Assembly (NCBI GenBank): GCA_903970225.1
Contig: CAJCHR010000266.1
Location: 1-36,346 of the forward strand
Direction of reading: 5' to 3'
DNA: 36,346 nucleotides
Source: Actinobacteria bacterium 21-64-8
GTDB taxonomy: Bacteria; Pseudomonadota; Alphaproteobacteria; Sphingomonadales; Sphingomonadaceae
Shown: positions 31,505-36,346 of the stretch, one piece after another
How the letters are laid out: each line of letters begins with the position of its first letter
Numbering within the stretch: the first letter of the stretch is position 1
The notes under the pieces: model-generated
Databases searched by the model: none
Seen by the model: only the letters and a program-made list of their open reading frames with translations
Told to the model about the DNA's origin: nothing
Made by a program: the position numbers and the translations under genes

Positions 31505-33843
31505 TGGCGTTCTGGCTGGCGAGCCAACGCGAAGGGCAGGCGCGCGACTGGATCCAGCGCTTCGATCCGCGCTTCTGGACGGTCAACTTCCCACGCCCGA
31601 TGTGCGCGGTCGTGGTGAGTACCGCGCCCGACGCGCTGCGCGTCGATGCGGTGTTCATGAACCAGGCGGACCTCGCCGGGCTGATCTGGGCCAGCGAGGA
31701 CACGATCGACCACCCGCTGCTGCGCTATGCAACGAAGCGTGATTATTCACGCTGCACGCTGAGTTTTCACTGGAAGTCGTCGGGATTGATCCCGCTCGAC
31801 GCGGTGAACGGCCCGACGCTCACGATCGAAGGACGCGATAACACCGGCGCCGCGCGCAGCTGGTACGTGCGACTTTGGAACTATGCGCAAGGCACCAATA
31901 CCGACGCGCAGATCACGCTGCCGTTCTCGGCGCTCGCAGGCGGCTACCTGCTGCCGGCCGAGGCCGATCCCGTGTGGCCCGGCGACGTCGACCGGATGTT
32001 CATTTCTTTGGTGCCGCCGGGGTATAATCCGTCGAGCACTGCGGCACTGACAACCTCGCTCGAGGCTTGGGCCGAACTGACTGCGATCGCATGCGACGGC
32101 AACAGTGCGGTGATCCCGATCGGCGATGTGATCGTACCGCCCCACGGTCTCGCGATTGCCACCGACTTCGACGACAGCGGTGTACAGACGCCTGCCCGGC
32201 TGCTGCGCGGCATCCGCCAGCTCGGCTATCGGGGAAGCATCGTCCACTACGTGGGGATGAGCCATTTCTTCCGGCTCACCGCGAGTGGCGGCGGTTTCAT
32301 CGCCGGATCGGGTGCAAGCGTGCTGAACACGCCGTCGCAAGCGTGGCACGCCGGTTTTTTTGCGGAATGCGCGCGTCGCGGGTTCTCACCGATCGTGTCG
32401 TTCTCGTACGAGTTGCTGGCACAATATTGCCCCTCCGATTGGCAACAAAGGGCCTTCAACGGCGACCCTGCGTTGACGGGTTACATGCCGCCGTCGGTCC
32501 TCCTCTCGCCCGCGAGTACGCCAGCGATGGCCTGGCTTCAGACGGCCGCTCGCGAGTTTGTCGCGCTGATGGTCGCAGCGGCAGTCCCAGTACGGGTGCA
32601 GGTCGGCGAGCCATGGTGGTGGGTCGCCACCGATGGCCGCCCCTGCCTTTACGATGCCGCTGCGCGCGCGGTGCTCGGCGGCGCTCCCGTCGAGATCCAA
32701 AGCATGCGCCAGCCATTGACGAGTGCGCAGACCGCACTGCTGGACGCAGCCGGTGCGCTTCTCGCCTCCTCGACGGCTGCATTGGTCGGCGCCGTGCGCA
32801 CCGCCGCCGCGCCCGCAGGGGCCGAGACACTCCTGCTCGTGTTCACACCGACGGTTCTCGATCCCGCGACACCCGAGGCTCGGCGCGCCAACCTGCCGAT
32901 CGGCTGGACGTCGCCCGCGTTCGACCGGTTGCAACTGGAGGACTACGACTGGCTGACCGGAGGTGACAACGCGCCGCGACGCGCCGCGTACACGGTCATC
33001 AATCAGCGCCTCGGCTATCCGCCCGCCCAGCAGGACTATTTTGCCGGCTTCGCGACTGATCCGGCAACGAGCCAGCCCGCCTGGCAACGCATCGACGCCG
33101 GGATCGACGAGGCTGCGTACCGTACCCCGCACGAGACCTTTGTCTGGGCGCTGCCGCAGATCTGCCGTGACGGATACGTGCGGCTCCCGCCCCCTTCGGA
33201 GAGCGACGACATGCAAGCCTTCGATGATATCAGCTATCCGCTCGCGCTCGGCATGGACGCGTCGATCGCCCCCGAGTTCTCGACCAGCATCTCGGTCACC
33301 GCGTCGGGCTTCGAGCGGCGCAACAGCTTGTGGACCGACGCAAGGCTGCGTTTCGATGTCGGGCCCGGCATCCGCTCGGATCAGGAGCTGGGAACCCTGA
33401 TCGCGTTCTTCCGCGCACGGCGCGGCGCGGCGCGCGGGTTCCTGCTGCGCGACCCGTCGGACAACACTTCGAACGGAATGACCGATCCGCCGAGCGGGCT
33501 CGACCAGCTGCTCGGGATTGGCGACGGGATCCAGACCGACTTTCCGTTGATCAAGGCTTACGGGGACAGCGCTGCATCGCAGACGCGGCGGATCACGCGT
33601 CCGCTCGCCGCGTCGATCCTGGTGAGCGTCGCGGGAACTGCGCTCACGTCCGGCTGGTCGCTCGGCACCGCAGGCGTTCTGAGCTTGGCCACCCCGCCCG
33701 CCAGCGGCGCCGAAGTTCGCGCCGGGTTCGTGTTCGACGTCCCGGTCCGCTTCGCCGATGACAAGCTCGATATCGCCGGCGCCGCGTTTGCTGCAGGTGA
33801 AGCACCCAGCGTGCCGGTCGTCGAAATTCGTGAAGCATCATGA
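31504..33843 (+). CDS. GTA distal tail protein, DUF2460 (RcGTA gp12), with large N-terminal extension, 779 aa
   Basis: Residues about 571-779 are DUF2460 (FDDISYPLALGMDASIAPEF, ASGFERRNSLWTDARLRFDVG, LIAFFRARRGAARGFLLRD), the distal tail protein of RcGTA, which alone is about 210 residues long. About 570 residues are added at the N-terminus. Of these, 1-200 look like a beta-sandwich (YSRCTLSFHWKSSG, SWYVRLWNYAQG). Residues about 210-500 resemble a glycosidase-like TIM barrel, with GLAIATDFDDSG, SPIVSFSYELLAQY (Glu303), VRVQVGEPWWWVA (Glu369) and LQLEDYDWLTGG as candidate strand ends. An enzymatic or wall-binding role is inferred. The two parts form one uninterrupted frame. It is joined to gp11 and gp13 by overlaps. 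Confidence 0.88.
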   Translation: MAFWLASQREGQARDWIQRFDPRFWTVNFPRPMCAVVVSTAPDALRVDAVFMNQADLAGLIWASEDTIDHPLLRYATKRDYSRCTLSFHWKSSGLIPLDAVNGPTLTIEGRDNTGAARSWYVRLWNYAQGTNTDAQITLPFSALAGGYLLPAEADPVWPGDVDRMFISLVPPGYNPSSTAALTTSLEAWAELTAIACDGNSAVIPIGDVIVPPHGLAIATDFDDSGVQTPARLLRGIRQLGYRGSIVHYVGMSHFFRLTASGGGFIAGSGASVLNTPSQAWHAGFFAECARRGFSPIVSFSYELLAQYCPSDWQQRAFNGDPALTGYMPPSVLLSPASTPAMAWLQTAAREFVALMVAAAVPVRVQVGEPWWWVATDGRPCLYDAAARAVLGGAPVEIQSMRQPLTSAQTALLDAAGALLASSTAALVGAVRTAAAPAGAETLLLVFTPTVLDPATPEARRANLPIGWTSPAFDRLQLEDYDWLTGGDNAPRRAAYTVINQRLGYPPAQQDYFAGFATDPATSQPAWQRIDAGIDEAAYRTPHETFVWALPQICRDGYVRLPPPSESDDMQAFDDISYPLALGMDASIAPEFSTSISVTASGFERRNSLWTDARLRFDVGPGIRSDQELGTLIAFFRARRGAARGFLLRDPSDNTSNGMTDPPSGLDQLLGIGDGIQTDFPLIKAYGDSAASQTRRITRPLAASILVSVAGTALTSGWSLGTAGVLSLATPPASGAEVRAGFVFDVPVRFADDKLDIAGAAFAAGEAPSVPVVEIREAS

Positions 33844-34658
33844 CGCGCGCATGGTTTTCCGGCGATCTGGAGACGGTCGCCACCTTCTGGCGCGTGCTTC
33901 GCTTGGACGGGGTCACGCTCGGCTTCACCGCGCACGACCGCGATCTGTGGATCGACGGCGTGCTCCATGCCGCCAATCCCGGCATGGTCGCCTCCTCGCT
34001 TCGCCGTTCGGCCGGGTTCGATGCCGACAGCGCCGAAGTGACCGGCGCGCTCAGCCACGCCTCGATCACCTCGGAGGACATGTCCGCCGGACGATACGAC
34101 GGCGCACAAGTCCGCATCGGCTTGGTCGATTGGGAGACTGGCGAGAACGAAATCCTCTATGCCGGCACGATCGGCTCGGTCAGCGAACAGGACGACCGGT
34201 TCACTGCCGAACTCGTCTCGCGCAAGGCCGACCTCGCGGTCGATCCGATCCCGCGCACGAGCCCGGCCTGCCGCGCCGAATTCTGCGGCGAGGGGTGCGG
34301 CCTCAGCACCGCGCGCTTCACGCATGACGCGCTGGTCTCCACGATCGATCCTGCAAGCAACGCCGTGCAGTTCATGATGGCGCCTGCGCCAGCCGATTGC
34401 GTCGGAGGCACCTTGCGCTGGCTGGATGGACCGCACGCGGGGCAAACGATGGCGATCGCCGCGAGCGGCGTGACGGGTCTGGTACTCGATCATCCTTTAT
34501 CGCCCACCCTCACCGCCGGCGCGCGCGCGATGGTCCGTGAAGGCTGCGATCACACGATTGGCACCTGCGCGGCGCGGTTCGCAAACGGTGTCAACTTCCA
34601 GGGCGAGCCATTCCTTCCGGGCAACGATCTGCCCACCCGCTATCCACCGCCCCAATGA
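33840..34658 (+). CDS. GTA hub protein, DUF2163 (RcGTA gp13), 272 aa
   Basis: The protein shows the DUF2163 pattern: FWRVLRLDGVTLGFTAHDRDL near the start, RRSAGFDADSAEVTGALSH, the hub segment VRIGLVDWETGENEILYAGTIG and the Cys-rich end RTSPACRAEFCGEGCGLS with GCDHTIGTCAARFANGVNFQGEP. In RcGTA this protein builds the tail hub and its cysteines bind an iron-sulfur cluster. Five cysteines can be seen in the C-terminal part here, so the cluster may be kept. It overlaps both neighbours as ATGA. Confidence 0.93.
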   Translation: MTRAWFSGDLETVATFWRVLRLDGVTLGFTAHDRDLWIDGVLHAANPGMVASSLRRSAGFDADSAEVTGALSHASITSEDMSAGRYDGAQVRIGLVDWETGENEILYAGTIGSVSEQDDRFTAELVSRKADLAVDPIPRTSPACRAEFCGEGCGLSTARFTHDALVSTIDPASNAVQFMMAPAPADCVGGTLRWLDGPHAGQTMAIAASGVTGLVLDHPLSPTLTAGARAMVREGCDHTIGTCAARFANGVNFQGEPFLPGNDLPTRYPPPQ

Positions 34659-35068
34659 GCGGCACGGCTTTGGCAGAAGCAGCGCACGCGCTGGTCGGAA
34701 CGCGCTTCCGGCTGCAGGGACGCGATCTGTCTACGGGACTCGACTGTATCGGTGTTCTCGCCGCATCGCTGGATGCGGTCGGGAAACCCGCCGCGCTGCC
34801 TTTTACGTACCGTTTGAAGACACTCGGTGCCTGCGACGCCGAAAGCTGGGCGAGTGCGAGCGGCCTAAGCCAGGCATCCGGCGCCGTGATCGCTGGCGAT
34901 GTCCTGCTCGCCCAAATCTCGCCATGTCAGTTTCATCTGCTGATCGCGCTGGGGCAGGAATCGTTCGTCCATGCGCACGCGGGCCTTCGCGGCGTCGTGC
35001 GTCACGACGGCGCGCTCCCATGGCCGATCGCCGGTCACTGGCGTCTCATCGAAGAGGACCCTTTCTGA
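34655..35068 (+). CDS. GTA NlpC/P60 family peptidase (RcGTA gp14), 137 aa
   Basis: This is a papain-like endopeptidase domain that cuts peptidoglycan cross-bridges so that the tail can reach the cell membrane. The catalytic Cys31 lies in GLDCIGVLAAS and the His is probably His94 in CQFHLLIAL, with SFVHAHAGLRGVVRH after it. There is no signal peptide, as expected for a protein built into the tail. It overlaps gp13 by 4 bases and is followed by gp15 after one base. Confidence 0.9.
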   Translation: MSGTALAEAAHALVGTRFRLQGRDLSTGLDCIGVLAASLDAVGKPAALPFTYRLKTLGACDAESWASASGLSQASGAVIAGDVLLAQISPCQFHLLIALGQESFVHAHAGLRGVVRHDGALPWPIAGHWRLIEEDPF

Positions 35069-35069
35069 C

Positions 35070-36346
35070 ATGGCCACCATCGTATTCGGCGCGGTCGGCT
35101 CGCTGCTAGGCGGTCCGATCGGCGGCAGCATCGGCGCGCTGCTCGGCCGTCAGGTCGACGGCGCCATCTTCGGCAACGGCAATCGCGACAGCGGCCGCCT
35201 AAAGGACCTGACCGCCACCACCTCGACGTACGGCGACGCGATACCGCAGGTCTTTGGCCGGATGCGGATGCCCGGCTCGATCATCTGGTCGACCGACCTG
35301 GTCGAGCATTGGGATCGCACGAGTTCCGGGAAGAGCAGCGCCACGGTTACGAGCTACACGTACACGGTCTCGTTCGCGGTTGCGCTTTCCAGCCGCCCGA
35401 TCGTCGATATCGGACGCATCTGGGCCGACGGCAATCTCCTGCGCGGTGCCGCGGGCGACCTCAAGGTCGGCGGTTCGATCCGCATCCATACGGGTCAGCA
35501 TGACCAGGCGGCCGATCCGCTGGTCGCCGCCGCCGAGGACGCAGGCCGAACGCCGGCGCATCGCGGGCTGGCTTACGTCGTATTCGAGGACCTCGACCTA
35601 GCGACCTTCTACAATCGCATCCCGACCCTGAACTTCGAGGTTATCGGCGACGAGGCGCGGCTATCGCTGGCGGAGGTCCTTGCCGGGGTGGACGATCTCG
35701 AGTGCGAGGTTCCGCTGGACGAACTGGTGGGTCTGTCGAGCGAGGGCCCGTACCAGGATATCCTGAGCCAGCTCGATACGTTCTACCCGGTCGCCTGCGA
35801 TGCGAACGGATCGGGCATCACGATCGCGCGCGAGCTGTTCCAATCCGCCCCGCTTGCTCTCGCCGAGGCGGCCATCTCGGTGCGGAACGATGCATTCGGC
35901 GGCGCAACGGGCTTTACCCATAACCGCAACCCGGTTCCGGTGCAGCCGCCGGAGATCCTGCGCTATTACGACATCGATCGCGACTATCAGCCGGGGTTAC
36001 AGCGCGCCTTGGGGCGGAGCGGTCCCGGACAACCGCAGACCACCGATTTTCCCGCAACGATGAACGCTGCGAGCGCCCGCGCACTGGTCGAGCGGATGGC
36101 GCGCAAGGCGGACTGGTCGCGCGATACGATCGCCTGGCGCACCGCCGAACTCGACACGCGCTTCGCACCCGGCAGCGTCGTGACCGTTCCAGATCAGGAC
36201 GGACAATGGCGAGTCGCGGATTGGGAGTGGCGTGACGGCGGCGTCGAGTTCACCCTGACGCGCGTCATGCCGTCGAGCGCCGATCCGACGGCGTACCCGG
36301 CAGACGGCGGACGCGCGGTCGTGGCGGTGGATGCCGCGGTCGGCGC
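35070..36346 (+). CDS. GTA tail-tip / host-specificity protein (RcGTA gp15), 5' part (partial)
   Basis: The frame runs open from the ATG at 35070 to the window edge, giving about 425 residues. The Gly-rich hydrophobic N-terminus (GAVGSLLGGPIGGSIGALLG) and TYGDAIPQVFGRMRMPGSIIW are those of gp15-type proteins, followed by TYTVSFAVALSSRPIVDIGRIW. The phage-tail_3-like region with RYYDIDRDYQPGLQRA begins near residue 298, directly after a short hub-like domain. In RcGTA a TIM-barrel domain lies between these two regions; no such insert is visible here. The missing C-terminal part would carry the receptor-binding domains. Confidence 0.9.
   Translation, partial: MATIVFGAVGSLLGGPIGGSIGALLGRQVDGAIFGNGNRDSGRLKDLTATTSTYGDAIPQVFGRMRMPGSIIWSTDLVEHWDRTSSGKSSATVTSYTYTVSFAVALSSRPIVDIGRIWADGNLLRGAAGDLKVGGSIRIHTGQHDQAADPLVAAAEDAGRTPAHRGLAYVVFEDLDLATFYNRIPTLNFEVIGDEARLSLAEVLAGVDDLECEVPLDELVGLSSEGPYQDILSQLDTFYPVACDANGSGITIARELFQSAPLALAEAAISVRNDAFGGATGFTHNRNPVPVQPPEILRYYDIDRDYQPGLQRALGRSGPGQPQTTDFPATMNAASARALVERMARKADWSRDTIAWRTAELDTRFAPGSVVTVPDQDGQWRVADWEWRDGGVEFTLTRVMPSSADPTAYPADGGRAVVAVDAAVG

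Noticed and set aside
23808-36346. Reading the cluster as an ordinary prophage
   Set aside because: Gene order and families follow RcGTA closely and no integrase, repressor, replication or lysis gene is visible; the right end is cut, so this stays a strong inference.
1-36346. tRNA, rRNA, CRISPR arrays, insertion sequences, attachment sites
   Set aside because: None was seen on reading: no regularly spaced repeats, no transposase and no structured tRNA-like segment could be supported.

Overview
The window looks like chromosomal DNA of a sphingomonad (Alphaproteobacteria, Sphingomonadales). The evidence is high GC content, a serine palmitoyltransferase paired with its own acyl carrier protein (sphingolipids replace LPS in this order), a DksA that has lost most of its zinc cysteines, a fused-order petABC operon, and a gene transfer agent (GTA) cluster of the Rhodobacter RcGTA type. 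No rRNA, tRNA, IS element or CRISPR array was seen.

Layout. Positions 1-2395 (+) hold three tail-fibre-like genes: the end of a fibronectin type III protein, a 233-residue unknown and an SGNH hydrolase. A convergent GT4 glycosyltransferase (2386-3489, -) follows, then malonyl-CoA decarboxylase (3672-4988, +) converging on adenine phosphoribosyltransferase (4996-5532, -). The petABC operon for the cytochrome bc1 complex is at 5608-8361 (-), closed by a clear intrinsic terminator. A minus-strand gene train at 8564-14472 reads dksA, extracellular solute-binding lipoprotein, DUF4112 protein, pepN, pgeF. A Sel1-like gene (14766-15104, +) is divergent from dksA. A second minus-strand train at 15110-17659 reads DUF3572, HAD hydrolase, RidA, FemAB/GNAT-like acyltransferase. 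The sphingolipid pair acp-spt (17823-19293, +) diverges from it. A minus-strand group at 19309-22165 holds a TauD-like dioxygenase, an alpha/beta hydrolase, an NTF2-like protein and usg, divergent from an IclR regulator (22254-22973, +). A VTT/DedA membrane protein (22970-23608, -) precedes the GTA cluster.

The GTA cluster (23808 to the right edge, +) has the RcGTA order: small and large terminase, portal, a small membrane protein, prohead protease, major capsid, head-tail connector, a 58-residue ORF where gp7 is expected, DUF3168 tail terminator, major tail protein, two tail chaperones, a short tape measure, DUF2460, DUF2163, NlpC/P60 and the tail-tip protein gp15 (cut by the window edge). 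Most genes are joined by 1-4 base start/stop overlaps. No integrase, replication or lysis gene lies within the visible part, so a domesticated particle is more likely than a prophage.

The points most worth following are a consensus-like promoter in front of the GTA cluster whose -10 overlaps a near-match to the alphaproteobacterial LexA box; a strong intrinsic terminator directly after the capsid gene; a gp12 (DUF2460) protein with about 570 extra N-terminal residues that resemble a glycosidase-like module, while gp15 appears to lack the TIM-barrel insert of RcGTA; and the missing standard gp7. All assignments are from reading the sequence; no database search was run.
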